Shown here: piece after piece, positions 8,134 through 16,986 of the stretch
Layout of the letters: each line of letters begins with the position of its first letter
Numbering within the stretch: position 1 is the first letter of the stretch
Assembly (NCBI RefSeq): GCF_000011645.1
Contig: NC_006270.3
Span: 3,742,501 to 3,806,500, forward strand
DNA from: Bacillus licheniformis DSM 13 = ATCC 14580
Lineage (GTDB): Bacteria > Bacillota > Bacilli > Bacillales > Bacillaceae
Direction: 5' to 3'
DNA length: 64,000 nucleotides
Made by a program: the position numbers and the translations under genes
Notes under the pieces: model-generated
The model's database searches: none
Seen by the model: only the letters and a program-made list of their open reading frames with translations
What the model was told of the DNA's origin: nothing

Positions 8134-8877
8134 TTAATATTCAGTCGTGACGATTGGTGTGCCAACCGTGACGGTAAGTTTTTCGCCCATTCCCGCATTT
8201 CTAAGCGAGACTTGCAAATTCATACGGTGTTTTTCTGTCTTGATGGATTCTTTCCACTCGTTAGTGTAAGCAGAAATAGAAACGAAATTTGGTTCAATTA
8301 AATCTTCAACTGACTTTGCATCAAATTCATGTACTAGCTCATTTGCTTTTTTTTGCAAAACAACATTCATCATACCATTTAAATGGCCCTTTAGACAAGT
8401 AAAAATTGCGGTCTTTTCTCGCATTATGTCGAATGCATCCCGTTCAAACTGCTTATATGTAGCATTCCAGTTTTCCCGTGGTCCCGCGCCTTTTTGCTCA
8501 TACAATAAATACGAAACAAGTCTCTGGTTTTTGTGGGTGGATACCAAATGTATTTTGGAATTGATATGATTTTTTTTGTCCTGAAAAACACCTGTCGCTT
8601 TAACTGTATCGTCGTCTTCCCGCGTTAAAGTCCATTCATATTGTCGATGCTGTTTCTTGAAATGTTTCAGTTTTGCAAAAAAATCTTTTTCACTTAGGGT
8701 AAGCTGTTTTTTTGTATGCATGGTCCACTCTTCAAGCTCGACATCATGGCGGCTCAAACCTTCCGCCAGCTGTTCAAGCGGCGTATTGCCCGCTGCTTCA
8801 AGCGATTGAAAGACATGAACAATTAAAAATAAAACCACAATAAAAATAAGGGCATTAACCGTTTGTTTTGTCTTCAT
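8134..8877 (-). CDS. ywmB: YwmB family protein
   Basis: A 247-residue protein with one N-terminal hydrophobic segment (about residues 9-25, rich in Ile, Val and Leu). This is a signal anchor or signal peptide, so the remainder is probably outside the membrane. It matches B. subtilis YwmB by position between murAA and ywzB and by length. The family is annotated as having a TATA-box-binding-like fold, but no DNA-binding role is implied. Start ATG 8877 follows AGGAGAGGATG. The stop is 32 bases from murAA, so the two are probably co-transcribed. Function unknown. Confidence 0.85.
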   Translation of the reverse strand: MKTKQTVNALIFIVVLFLIVHVFQSLEAAGNTPLEQLAEGLSRHDVELEEWTMHTKKQLTLSEKDFFAKLKHFKKQHRQYEWTLTREDDDTVKATGVFQDKKNHINSKIHLVSTHKNQRLVSYLLYEQKGAGPRENWNATYKQFERDAFDIMREKTAIFTCLKGHLNGMMNVVLQKKANELVHEFDAKSVEDLIEPNFVSISAYTNEWKESIKTEKHRMNLQVSLRNAGMGEKLTVTVGTPIVTTEY

Positions 8878-9012
8878 TCTGCATCATCCTCTCCTACTCT
8901 CCATTGTTGACGGATCGCAGGAAAAGCATACGTGGAAAAACAAGGTCTCCGGTGATTTTGCAGAACGCGGTGTTACCCATATTCGTCCATTCCCATAAAT
9001 TCTTTTACTCAA

Positions 9013-9246
9013 TCATGAAAATAAATTTTGAAGCTGTCTGGAATAATAAAGATAGTCCAAGAAAAAATTGCTGACGGTGGAGCCGACGGCGATTGTAATG
9101 ATGATCATTAACACCCTCGCCTGAATGACTTTTCCTTTCCTGATAAGCGGATCAATATTGACCGCCAGAAGAGCCCACCAAGTCAATGCAATAAAAAAAA
9201 GATGAACGATGATACTGACAGCAGCCTGTTGTCCGATCTCTTCCAT
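9013..9246 (-). CDS. ywzB: Small DUF1146 membrane protein YwzB
   Basis: A 77-residue protein with two hydrophobic helices (about residues 8-29 and 44-66) separated by the basic loop DPLIRKGKVIQAR, typical of the DUF1146/YwzB family. ATG 9246 follows AAGGAGG with about 11 bases spacing. It lies between ywmB and the end of the ATP synthase operon, as in other Bacillus. The function is unknown. Confidence 0.88.
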   Translation of the reverse strand: MEEIGQQAAVSIIVHLFFIALTWWALLAVNIDPLIRKGKVIQARVLMIIITIAVGSTVSNFFLDYLYYSRQLQNLFS

Positions 9247-9584
9247 TATTGATGACGCCTCCTTACGTTCAGCCGGTTTGGTGCTTCCGGCCAGCCTCGT
9301 CTCTTCTGCCGTAGGATAAAGGAATGTTGCTGGTCATTTCAAGTCATTTTAACAGTTTTGATGTTGCATGTTAAGTCGTTCATGATAGAACTTTTTCCCA
9401 TAGATGGAGTGATCCTCTGTTGCCTGAGGGGCTTGTGTTTTAGGAGCTTACTTGAATGTCTTACGTCCTCTTTTTGGTGGAAGAGAACATAGCTTACTAT
9501 TTTGTATTATAGATAGATTCATACTAAAAAGGCGAACAATTTGTGAACATTTTTCAACATTTTCAATTCTGTTTGATCTTGAAT
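9247..9584. other. Non-coding interval ywzB-atpC
   Basis: About 340 bases upstream of ywzB. It presumably contains the ywzB-ywmB-murAA promoter, but I find no -35/-10 pair good enough to name, and no gene or repeat. Confidence 0.4.
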
Positions 9585-9622
9585 ATAAAAGACCCTTCCC
9601 ATCCTTAAATATGGGAAGGATC
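9585..9622 (-). terminator. Terminator of the atp operon
   Basis: Minus strand: CCTTCCCAT (9611-9619) pairs with ATGGGAAGG (9594-9602), followed by GTCTTTTAT. It lies immediately after the last gene, atpC. Confidence 0.85.
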
Positions 9623-9629
9623 CTTATCT

Positions 9630-10025
9630 CTATCTCGCAACATCCAACCGGTTAATCGCGCGTTTTAAAGCAAGCTCTGCCCGAATAATGTCAACATCTG
9701 GAGTTTGCTTTTGCAAACGTTCCTCGGCACGCCGTTTTGCGGCCAAGGCGCGTTCTTTGTCAATTTGTTCAGATGTTTCCGCCGTCTGGGCCAGAATGGT
9801 GACATGGTCAGGGCGGACTTCCACTATCCCCCCGCTGACGGCAACCAGCTCAGTTTGACCGTCTTTTTTCAGACGGACTGCAGCAATTTTTAGCGGAGCA
9901 ACCGTCGGAATATGGCCGGGTAAAATACCAAGCTCACCGCTCTCTGCTCTAACGCTTACCATTTCTATATCCGCATCGTATACTGGGCCGTCGGGAGTAA
10001 CGATATTGACTTTTAAGGTCTTCAT
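9630..10025 (-). CDS. atpC: ATP synthase F1 epsilon subunit
   Basis: A 131-residue epsilon subunit. The N-terminal beta-sandwich (MKTLKVNIVTPDGPVYDADIE start, GELGILPGHIPTVAPL) is followed by a C-terminal helical hairpin with the alternating Ala/Arg pattern ERALAAKRRAEERL. It forms the central stalk with gamma and inhibits ATP hydrolysis in many bacteria. Last gene of the operon, 23 bases after atpD, with AGGAGGG upstream and a strong terminator behind. Confidence 0.97.
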   Translation of the reverse strand: MKTLKVNIVTPDGPVYDADIEMVSVRAESGELGILPGHIPTVAPLKIAAVRLKKDGQTELVAVSGGIVEVRPDHVTILAQTAETSEQIDKERALAAKRRAEERLQKQTPDVDIIRAELALKRAINRLDVAR

Positions 10026-10048
10026 GCTTTTACCCTCCTAGGACCAGA

Positions 10049-11470
10049 TTATACTTCTACACCCATTTCTTTCGCTTTTTCGACAACTTCTTCGATTCGG
10101 CCGACAAGGCGGAAAGCGTCCTCAGGAAGGTGATCATACTTACCTTCAAGGATTTCTTTGAAGCCTTTTACCGTTTCTTTGACAGGTACGTAAGAACCTT
10201 TTTGTCCTGTAAACTGTTCAGCTACGTGGAAGTTTTGCGACAGGAAGAATTGTACGCGGCGCGCACGGCTGACGACAAGCTTATCTTCGTCTGACAACTC
10301 ATCCATTCCGAGCATCGCGATGATATCCTGAAGCTCTTTGTAGCGCTGCAGGATCTGCTGAACGCTGCGCGCCACTTCATAGTGCTCTTCTCCGACGATT
10401 TCAGGCGAAAGCGCACGGGAAGTGGATGCAAGCGGATCGACCGCAGGATAAATCCCCATTTCCGACAGCTTACGCTCAAGGTTCGTCGTCGCATCCAAGT
10501 GAGCGAACGTCGTAGCCGGCGCCGGGTCAGTATAGTCATCGGCAGGAACGTAGATCGCCTGAATCGATGTTACAGATCCGACATTTGTTGATGTGATCCG
10601 TTCCTGAAGCTGACCCATTTCGGTCGCAAGCGTCGGCTGATAACCAACCGCTGACGGCATGCGTCCAAGAAGTGCAGATACTTCAGATCCTGCTTGAGTG
10701 AATCGGAAGATGTTATCGATAAAGAACAATACGTCCTGGCCTTCTTTATCACGGAAATGCTCGGCCATTGTAAGTCCGGTCAAGGCAACGCGCATCCGCG
10801 CACCAGGCGGCTCGTTCATCTGACCGAAGACCATTGCCGTTTTGCCGATAACGCCGGAATCTTTCATTTCATAGTAAAGGTCGTTTCCTTCACGCGTACG
10901 CTCGCCGACACCTGCGAATACAGAGATACCGCCGTGCTCTTGAGCGATGTTGTTGATCAGCTCCTGAATCAAAACGGTTTTTCCAACTCCCGCTCCTCCG
11001 AAAAGACCGATCTTTCCGCCTTTGATATATGGAGCGAGCAAGTCGACGACTTTAATACCCGTCTCTAAGATTTCAACCTCTGTTGATAGCTGATCAAATT
11101 TTGGAGCTTCTCTGTGAATCGGATCTTTGGCAGCATCAGCCGGAAGCGGCTCATCCAAATCGATATTTTCCCCGAGTACATTAAATACGCGGCCGAGTGT
11201 TACGTTTCCGACCGGAACGGAGATCGGCTCTCCCAGGTCGATGGCTTCCATTCCGCGTGTAACACCGTCAGTTGAAGCCATTGCAATTGTACGAACTGAA
11301 TCATCACCCAAGTGAAGCGCTACTTCAAGGGTAAGATCGATGTCCACTTCATTCTCGTTCTGCGCTTTATGTGTAACTTTAATCGCATTATATATTTCAG
11401 GCAAGTGACCGTCTTCAAAACGAACATCTACGACCGGCCCTAATACCTGGCTAACGCGTCCTTTTTTCAT
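10049..11470 (-). CDS. atpD: ATP synthase F1 beta subunit
   Basis: A 473-residue catalytic subunit. Walker A is GGAGVGKT (residues 158-165) and the catalytic glutamate lies in GVGERTREGND (Glu190). The conserved DELSDEDKL segment near residue 395 is the DELSEED-type lever contacting gamma. ATG 11470 is chosen because AGGAGGG is correctly spaced; the frame also extends to an unlikely TTG at 11488. It makes ATP in the F1 head with AtpA and AtpG. It is 25 bases downstream of atpG in the atpIBEFHAGDC operon. Confidence 0.98.
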   Translation of the reverse strand: MKKGRVSQVLGPVVDVRFEDGHLPEIYNAIKVTHKAQNENEVDIDLTLEVALHLGDDSVRTIAMASTDGVTRGMEAIDLGEPISVPVGNVTLGRVFNVLGENIDLDEPLPADAAKDPIHREAPKFDQLSTEVEILETGIKVVDLLAPYIKGGKIGLFGGAGVGKTVLIQELINNIAQEHGGISVFAGVGERTREGNDLYYEMKDSGVIGKTAMVFGQMNEPPGARMRVALTGLTMAEHFRDKEGQDVLFFIDNIFRFTQAGSEVSALLGRMPSAVGYQPTLATEMGQLQERITSTNVGSVTSIQAIYVPADDYTDPAPATTFAHLDATTNLERKLSEMGIYPAVDPLASTSRALSPEIVGEEHYEVARSVQQILQRYKELQDIIAMLGMDELSDEDKLVVSRARRVQFFLSQNFHVAEQFTGQKGSYVPVKETVKGFKEILEGKYDHLPEDAFRLVGRIEEVVEKAKEMGVEV

Positions 11471-11495
11471 CTCTATCCCTCCTGACAAACTTTTT

Positions 11496-12350
11496 CTATT
11501 CTAAAGCAGCTGCACCGCCGACAATTTCCGTAATTTCCTGCGTGATGGATGCCTGACGGGCACGGTTGTATGACAGTTCAAGATCGGCGATAATCTCTTT
11601 TGCATTGTCTGTCGCATTTCTCATCGCCGTCATTCTCGCAGCATGTTCGCTCGCTTTGCTGTCAAGAAGCGCGCCAAAAATCAAGCTTTCCGCATACTGG
11701 GGAAGGAGCACTTCCAGAATCTCTTCTTCATCCGGTTCAAACTCAAATGACGTCTTTTTCTTGTTAGGCGCAATATCTGTCAAAGGCAGCAGCTTTTTCT
11801 CCGTTACCTCCTGGGAAATCGCGCTGACAAAATGGTTGTAGAACAGATACAGTTCATCAAAGGTTTCGTCAATATACATTTGCACCGTGCTGTTCGCCAA
11901 ATCTTTGATTTCTGAAAACGTCACTTCGTCCCTGATCCCCGTCATTTCAGAAATGACAGGAATTCCGCGCTTTTTAAAGAAATCGCGCCCCATTCTTCCG
12001 ACCGCGATGACCGCATACTCATCTTTGGATTGATGGCGTTCCTGAATCCTTTGATACGCTTTGCGGAGTACGTTTGCATTGAACGCCCCCGCCAAGCCGC
12101 GGTCAGCTGTGATGACAAGGTACCCGGTCCGCTTCACTGGGCGGCTTGACATCATCGGGTGTTTGCCGGTGTATCCGACTGCGATATCGGCAACGACTTC
12201 CTGCATTTTTTCCATATAAGGAACAAACGATTTCGCTTTGTTTTCAGCCCGGTTCAGCTTTGAAGCAGAAACCATTTCCTGGGCTTTCGTAATTTGACTC
12301 ATTTTTTTATTTGAAGCAATCCTGGATTTAATATCCCGTAATGAGGCCAA
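11496..12350 (-). CDS. atpG: ATP synthase F1 gamma subunit
   Basis: A 284-residue rotor stalk subunit. It has the long N-terminal helix (ASLRDIKSRIASNKKMSQITKAQ), the ITADRGLAGAFNANV motif near residue 80, and the C-terminal helix ending NRARQASITQEITEIVGGAAAL, which forms the coiled coil inside the alpha-beta hexamer. The start is TTG 12350 with AGGTGGTG 8 bases upstream. It lies 88 bases after atpA and 25 before atpD. Confidence 0.97.
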   Translation of the reverse strand: MASLRDIKSRIASNKKMSQITKAQEMVSASKLNRAENKAKSFVPYMEKMQEVVADIAVGYTGKHPMMSSRPVKRTGYLVITADRGLAGAFNANVLRKAYQRIQERHQSKDEYAVIAVGRMGRDFFKKRGIPVISEMTGIRDEVTFSEIKDLANSTVQMYIDETFDELYLFYNHFVSAISQEVTEKKLLPLTDIAPNKKKTSFEFEPDEEEILEVLLPQYAESLIFGALLDSKASEHAARMTAMRNATDNAKEIIADLELSYNRARQASITQEITEIVGGAAALE

Positions 12351-12438
12351 AAGGTTTCACCACCTTTTTGTTTTCAAATTCCTTCGCATTGACGTGAAAA
12401 AGAGAGAAAAAGATAGCCTTTTTCTCACTTTTTATTGT

Positions 12439-13947
12439 TTAGTTGCTTGGCGCGAACGTACGTTTAAAGCCTTCGATTGCACCCTTCATGTCCTCATCGG
12501 CAGGAAGGTTTCCTGTCTGGGCGATTGAATCGAGCAGATCTTTATGATTTTGGTCAAGATACATAAAGAGCTCTTCTTCAAAACGTTTGATATCCTCAAC
12601 AGGCACATCATCAAGGAAGCCTCTTGTCAGAGCATAGAGAATCGCAACCTGCTTTTCAACGCGAAGCGGTTTGTGCAGATCCTGTTTAAGTACTTCAACC
12701 GTACGGGCACCGCGATTCAGCTTCGCCTGTGTCGCTTTATCCAAATCTGAGCCGAATTGTGCGAATGCTTCAAGCTCACGGTATGATGCCAAATCAAGGC
12801 GCAGCGTACCGGCAACTTTCTTCATCGCTTTGATTTGCGCGGACCCGCCGACACGGGATACAGACAATCCCGGGTTGACCGCAGGACGCACGCCAGAGAA
12901 GAACAAATCAGACTGCAGGAAGATTTGTCCGTCAGTGATCGAAATGACGTTTGTCGGAATGTACGCCGAAATGTCGCCTGCTTGCGTTTCAACGAACGGA
13001 AGTGCCGTTAAAGATCCTCCGCCTTTGGCGTCGCTCAATTTTGCAGCGCGTTCAAGCAAACGGGAGTGAAGATAGAATACATCCCCAGGGAATGCTTCAC
13101 GACCAGGAGGACGGCGAAGAAGCAAGGACAGTTCACGATATGCGGTAGCCTGTTTTGAAAGGTCGTCATACACAACCAGCACGTGCTTGCCGTTGTACAT
13201 GAATTCCTCTCCCATCGCAACCCCTGCATACGGCGCGAGGTACAATAGAGGGGCAGGCTGTGAAGCGGAAGCCGTCACAACGATCGTATAGTCAAGGGCG
13301 CCGTGTTTGCGAAGCGTTTCGACAACGCCGCGGACTGTCGATTCTTTCTGACCGATCGCGACATAGATACAAATCATATCCTGGTCTTTCTGATTCAGAA
13401 TTGTATCGATCGCAATCGACGTTTTACCCGTTTGACGGTCACCGATAATCAGCTCACGCTGGCCGCGGCCGATCGGAATTAAAGCATCGATTGATTTGAT
13501 CCCCGTTTGAAGCGGCTCGTGTACGGATTTACGATCCATAACTCCAGGAGCCGGGCTTTCGATCGGACGGGTTTTGCTTGTGAGAACCGGGCCCATTCCG
13601 TCAACAGGCTGGCCGAGCGGGTTGACAACGCGGCCGAGCAGCTCTTCGCCGACAGGGACTTCCATGATCCGGCCGGTTCTTTTAACTTCGTCACCTTCAC
13701 GGATGTCTTTGTAAGGTCCCAAAATAACGATACCTACATTTGATTCTTCAAGGTTCTGAGCTAAGCCCAGCACACCGTTTGAAAATTCGACAAGCTCACC
13801 TGCCATACAGTTATCAAGGCCGTGTACGCGTGCGATACCGTCACCGACCTGAATTACCGTACCTACGTCGTGAACTTCTATTTCAGACTGATAGTTTTCA
13901 ATTTGCTGTTTTATGAGAGTGCTAATTTCTTCAGCTTTGATGCTCAC
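12439..13947 (-). CDS. atpA: ATP synthase F1 alpha subunit
   Basis: A 502-residue regulatory, nucleotide-binding subunit of F1. Walker A is GDRQTGKTS (residues 169-177). PAVNPGLSVSRVGGSAQ (about residues 355-371) is the ATP synthase alpha/beta signature, including the arginine that reaches into the catalytic site. ATG 13947 starts 7 bases after atpH. The length and order within the operon are normal. Confidence 0.98.
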   Translation of the reverse strand: MSIKAEEISTLIKQQIENYQSEIEVHDVGTVIQVGDGIARVHGLDNCMAGELVEFSNGVLGLAQNLEESNVGIVILGPYKDIREGDEVKRTGRIMEVPVGEELLGRVVNPLGQPVDGMGPVLTSKTRPIESPAPGVMDRKSVHEPLQTGIKSIDALIPIGRGQRELIIGDRQTGKTSIAIDTILNQKDQDMICIYVAIGQKESTVRGVVETLRKHGALDYTIVVTASASQPAPLLYLAPYAGVAMGEEFMYNGKHVLVVYDDLSKQATAYRELSLLLRRPPGREAFPGDVFYLHSRLLERAAKLSDAKGGGSLTALPFVETQAGDISAYIPTNVISITDGQIFLQSDLFFSGVRPAVNPGLSVSRVGGSAQIKAMKKVAGTLRLDLASYRELEAFAQFGSDLDKATQAKLNRGARTVEVLKQDLHKPLRVEKQVAILYALTRGFLDDVPVEDIKRFEEELFMYLDQNHKDLLDSIAQTGNLPADEDMKGAIEGFKRTFAPSN

Positions 13948-13954
13948 TTAGGTT

Positions 13955-14509
13955 TCACCCCTTCTTTCGATTTTCGCCTGCTAATTGACGTTCTATCCGG
14001 TCAAGCTTTCCTCTTACACTGCCGTCATAAATGCGGTTCCCGATGCGGATTTTCACACCGCCGATCAGATCCGGATTCACTTCGTTTCTGACGCGCAGTG
14101 AAGCGGCGCCTGCTTCTTTTGCAAACACTTGAGAAAAAGAGGAAATTTCCTCTTCGCTGAGCGGTTTTACAGAGTATACGATCGCATCTTCCGTCCCGCG
14201 GAACCGGTTCGCCATTTTGACATATTCGTCCGCGAGATCCGGGACGATTGACGTGCGGCTGCGGTCAACGAGAAGATAAAGCGTATGTAAGACTGCAGTC
14301 GAAACGGATCCGAACGAGTCTTTTAAAATCTGCTTTTTCTTTTCAGCGGGCACTTTAGGATGACCCAGAACGGCATTGAGGTCTTTATGCTCAATAAATA
14401 TCTTCTTAACGACGGTCAGCTCTTCTTCTATTTCATTGACCAGCTTGGATTCAAGGGCAATGTCAAACAGAGCGGCTGCGTAGCGTTTGGAGACAGCTGA
14501 TTGGCTCAT
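13955..14509 (-). CDS. atpH: ATP synthase F1 delta subunit
   Basis: A 184-residue delta (OSCP-like) subunit joining F1 to the peripheral stalk. The helical N-terminal domain starts AVSKRYAAALFDIALE. The C-terminal part carries NPDLIGGVKIRIGNRIYDGS, the family signature. ATG 14509 overlaps the atpF stop by four bases (ATGA), a translational-coupling arrangement found at this junction in other Bacillus atp operons. Confidence 0.96.
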   Translation of the reverse strand: MSQSAVSKRYAAALFDIALESKLVNEIEEELTVVKKIFIEHKDLNAVLGHPKVPAEKKKQILKDSFGSVSTAVLHTLYLLVDRSRTSIVPDLADEYVKMANRFRGTEDAIVYSVKPLSEEEISSFSQVFAKEAGAASLRVRNEVNPDLIGGVKIRIGNRIYDGSVRGKLDRIERQLAGENRKKG

Positions 14510-15024
14510 CGGCTTTCTCCTACTTCTTTAAGATAGTCTTGGATCAATTTTTCCTGGGCTTGTTCGTCCAGCTCTTTTTCGATTACTTTAGAAGCGATCA
14601 TCACAGACAATGATGCAACCTGCTCGCGCAGCGCGGTGACAGCCTGGTCTCTTTCTTTGACGATCTCGCTTCTGGCTGATTCTTTCATGCGTTCTGCTTC
14701 CTGGCGCGCAGCCTTGATGATTTCATCCTTTTGCTGTTCACCCAGTTTTTTCGCGTTTTCAATCAGAGACTGGGATTCTTCGCGTGCTTCTTTCAAAAGC
14801 GCCTGCTGCTCCTCAATGAGCTTCTTCGCTTCTTCATTCTTTTTCTCGGCAGAGGAGATCTCTCCGGTAATGTAGTCTTCACGCTCTTTCATTATATTTA
14901 ATAGCGGCCCTAAAGCGTATTTCTTCAAGAGCGCTAACAAAATCAGCATGGCAACAAGCTGGAACAGCATTGTTCCGGCGTTAAACCCTACTCCTGCACC
15001 CATAACCTGTGGTAAAAAAGACAT
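14506..15024 (-). CDS. atpF: ATP synthase Fo b subunit
   Basis: A 172-residue peripheral stalk subunit with one membrane helix (about residues 21-38, LFQLVAMLILLALLKKYALG) followed by a long charged Ala/Glu/Lys helix that dimerises. ATG 15024 is preferred over the upstream in-frame TTG 15036, which abuts its own Shine-Dalgarno. The C-terminal EQAQEKLIQDYLKEVGESR matches B. subtilis AtpF. It overlaps atpH by four bases and is preceded by a 174-base gap containing a hairpin. Confidence 0.96.
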   Translation of the reverse strand: MSFLPQVMGAGVGFNAGTMLFQLVAMLILLALLKKYALGPLLNIMKEREDYITGEISSAEKKNEEAKKLIEEQQALLKEAREESQSLIENAKKLGEQQKDEIIKAARQEAERMKESARSEIVKERDQAVTALREQVASLSVMIASKVIEKELDEQAQEKLIQDYLKEVGESR

Positions 15025-15143
15025 CGAATACGGCAACTCCCTTCTTGCAGATTATCTCTCCGAGGCCATCGAAAAATGTTCTCCCTCTTTTTTCAGGAGG
15101 GTGATTCTTCCGGCCGTTATGACAGTTCAAGCAACCATAAAGC

Positions 15144-15178
15144 AATGGCGAAGGCCTCTTGCAGTGATCTTCGCCATT
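15144..15178 (-). promoter_or_regulatory. Stable hairpin between atpE and atpF
   Basis: Perfect 10-bp inverted repeat AATGGCGAAG (15144-15153) / CTTCGCCATT (15169-15178) in the only long gap inside the operon. It has no T-run on the transcribed strand. It may set the high atpE:atpF stoichiometry by protecting or processing mRNA, or act as a partial attenuator; this is inference. Confidence 0.55.
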
Positions 15179-15198
15179 TACCAGTTTTATATTCGCTT

Positions 15199-15411
15199 TT
15201 AGCTGAAGAACGCTAAGAACGCGATAACAACAGCGATAATCGGAAGGGCCTCAACCAATGCTACCCCGATGAACATAAGGGTTCTCAATTCTTTTCCAGC
15301 CTCAGGCTGACGAGCGATTCCTTCTACTGTACGCGATACGATAAGTCCGTTACCAATACCTGCACCAAGTGCACCTAATCCAATTGCGATTGCAGCTGCT
15401 ATTAAACTCAT
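15199..15411 (-). CDS. atpE: ATP synthase Fo c subunit
   Basis: A 70-residue proteolipid with two membrane helices. The first is the glycine-rich GLGALGAGIGNG ring-packing helix; the polar loop RQPEAGKEL follows. The second helix carries the proton-binding carboxylate Glu54 in GVALVEALPIIAVVIAF, flanked by no sodium-type motif, so proton coupling is expected. AAGGAGGAAC precedes ATG 15411. The long gap to atpF with a hairpin fits the need for many more c than b copies. Confidence 0.98.
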   Translation of the reverse strand: MSLIAAAIAIGLGALGAGIGNGLIVSRTVEGIARQPEAGKELRTLMFIGVALVEALPIIAVVIAFLAFFS

Positions 15412-15460
15412 GAAAAAGTTCCTCCTTTAAATTGTTATCCTTAGCGGATATGTCTTATTT

Positions 15461-16195
15461 TTAGTGTTCATGACTTACTTTGTGAGACATGTAAACCATT
15501 GTTAACATCGTGAAGATGAATGCCTGGATTGTACCTACGAACAAGCTGAACGCCTGCCATACGATCATCGGCACAACCGCTCCAATGGTTCCAACCAGCC
15601 CCAGGAAAATGCTTTGAGAATAGAAGTTGGTTGCCAGTCCGGCAAGAAGGCCGAGCAGAATTTCGCCGGCGAAAATATTACCGTAAAGACGCAATCCCAA
15701 TGTTAATGTGTTCGCAAATTCTTCAATGATTTTGAGCGGCACTAAATATGGAATTGGTCTGAAGAAATCTTTGGTATACTCCCCCAACCCTTTCCTTTTC
15801 ACTCCGTAGTAATGAGTGAGGCCTACTACCATGACGGCGAGGGTTAAAGTAACCGCCGGATCGGCCGTAGGGGATTTCCACCATAATTCGTGGCCTACTG
15901 TTATGGAAAACGGAAGGCCGAGCATGTTGGCAACAAATATGTACATCAGCAGGGTTATGCCAAGGGCGAGAAAGTCTCTGCCGACTTTAAGATCCATTGT
16001 GCTGCCGATAATATTGCGAACAAAGTCGACAATCCACTCCATAAAGTTCTGAGCTTTCGTCGGCCGGATCGCGAGTGTTCTTGTGGTCAGCACCGCTATC
16101 AGAAAGACGATGATGCTTGTCACAGTAATCATTAGAATGCTAGTTAAATCAAAATTGAGGCCTAAGAAATTAACAATTCTAGATTCGTGATTCAA
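15461..16195 (-). CDS. atpB: ATP synthase Fo a subunit
   Basis: A 244-residue membrane subunit with five to six helices that provides the proton half-channels. The essential arginine is Arg169 in NTLTLGLRLYGNIFAGE. PRIPYL-type loop sequences and the final helix with MVYMSHKV are as in other Bacillus. ATG 16195 follows AGAGAGGTG. It is 7 bases after atpI and 49 before atpE. Confidence 0.97.
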   Translation of the reverse strand: MNHESRIVNFLGLNFDLTSILMITVTSIIVFLIAVLTTRTLAIRPTKAQNFMEWIVDFVRNIIGSTMDLKVGRDFLALGITLLMYIFVANMLGLPFSITVGHELWWKSPTADPAVTLTLAVMVVGLTHYYGVKRKGLGEYTKDFFRPIPYLVPLKIIEEFANTLTLGLRLYGNIFAGEILLGLLAGLATNFYSQSIFLGLVGTIGAVVPMIVWQAFSLFVGTIQAFIFTMLTMVYMSHKVSHEH

Positions 16196-16202
16196 AGGGT
16201 TT

Positions 16203-16586
16203 TCACCTCTCTTCCATTGATGAACGTTTTAGCTGGATAAAGGAATCTATCATAATGACAGGATAAATTGTCATCAACCCCACAATGACGCCTGCCAAAT
16301 GAATATATTCAGGGTATTTATAAGCAATGGCCGCCGCGATAATGGCGTTGCACAATCTGGAAGCAGTCCCGAGAGAACGGATCATTTTGCCCTTTGCCAC
16401 TGCTTTATCGAAGGCCTGCATCCTTTTGGCCAGCAGCCAGAGATTGAAATAGCTGAAAACAGTGCCGGTAATCAGGCCTAAAAAAATTGCCTGATATGGC
16501 AGAAATCCATAGCCTAACACGCAGACTGCTAAAATATATAGGACATATTTTTGTTGCCTACGGAATGAAAGACTCGCATCGGTCAT
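16203..16586 (-). CDS. atpI: ATP synthase subunit I
   Basis: A 127-residue protein with four predicted membrane helices, first gene of the atp operon. AtpI proteins assist c-ring assembly or magnesium uptake in some bacteria; the role is not settled. ATG 16586 is chosen because AGGAGC lies 10 bases upstream; an in-frame TTG immediately before gives one more residue. The operon promoter lies about 230 bases upstream. Confidence 0.9.
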   Translation of the reverse strand: MTDASLSFRRQQKYVLYILAVCVLGYGFLPYQAIFLGLITGTVFSYFNLWLLAKRMQAFDKAVAKGKMIRSLGTASRLCNAIIAAAIAYKYPEYIHLAGVIVGLMTIYPVIMIDSFIQLKRSSMEER

Positions 16587-16816
16587 CAAATACGCTCCTG
16601 ATGTGAAAATTTTAAATCTATCTTACGATTACGGTAAACTAGGCGGTCTGACCATTTTACAGAACGTAGTGTTCTGCTCAAGACTTCACACAGTCCGAAA
16701 ATTCTTGGGCCGGTGATCTGTCTGTCGCCTGCAAATATGGGGTTTTCAAAGGATTTTAACAGAGGACTGGTCATTATGATAACCGCTATGAAAACCTTAT
16801 CATAATAGCCTATTTT
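16587..16816. other. Long atp operon leader
   Basis: About 230 bases between the promoter and atpI. With the promoter and the region up to the upp terminator it makes a gene-free stretch of nearly 400 bases. An open frame of 79 codons crosses it but has no ribosome site or recognisable protein features. Confidence 0.45.
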
Positions 16817-16845
16817 AGCATACAATAGCCCCCCTGAGGTGTCAA
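16817..16845 (-). promoter_or_regulatory. Sigma-A promoter of the atp operon
   Basis: Minus strand: -35 TTGACA (16840-16845), 17-base spacer, -10 TATGCT (16817-16822). The perfect -35 and ideal spacing upstream of atpI make this the likely main promoter of atpIBEFHAGDC. Confidence 0.8.
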
Positions 16846-16952
16846 TCTGTTTAAAGTTAAAAAACTATTCATAATCACAGCAGCTCTCACAAAATGTTCA
16901 CAAATTCGCCTCATTTAAGACGCACACATGTTTAATTATGGTATAAAACACA

Positions 16953-16985
16953 AAAAAAGAAAACCCTTTTTCAGGATTTTCTTAC
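16953..16985 (-). terminator. Terminator of upp
   Basis: Minus strand: AAGAAAATCC, loop TGAAAAA, GGGTTTTCTT, then TTTTT. It follows the upp stop directly. Confidence 0.8.
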
Positions 16986-16986
16986 A

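Noticed and set aside
16586..16825. 79-codon minus-strand frame upstream of atpI
   Set aside because: It overlaps the atp promoter and leader, lacks a ribosome site and has no recognisable features.
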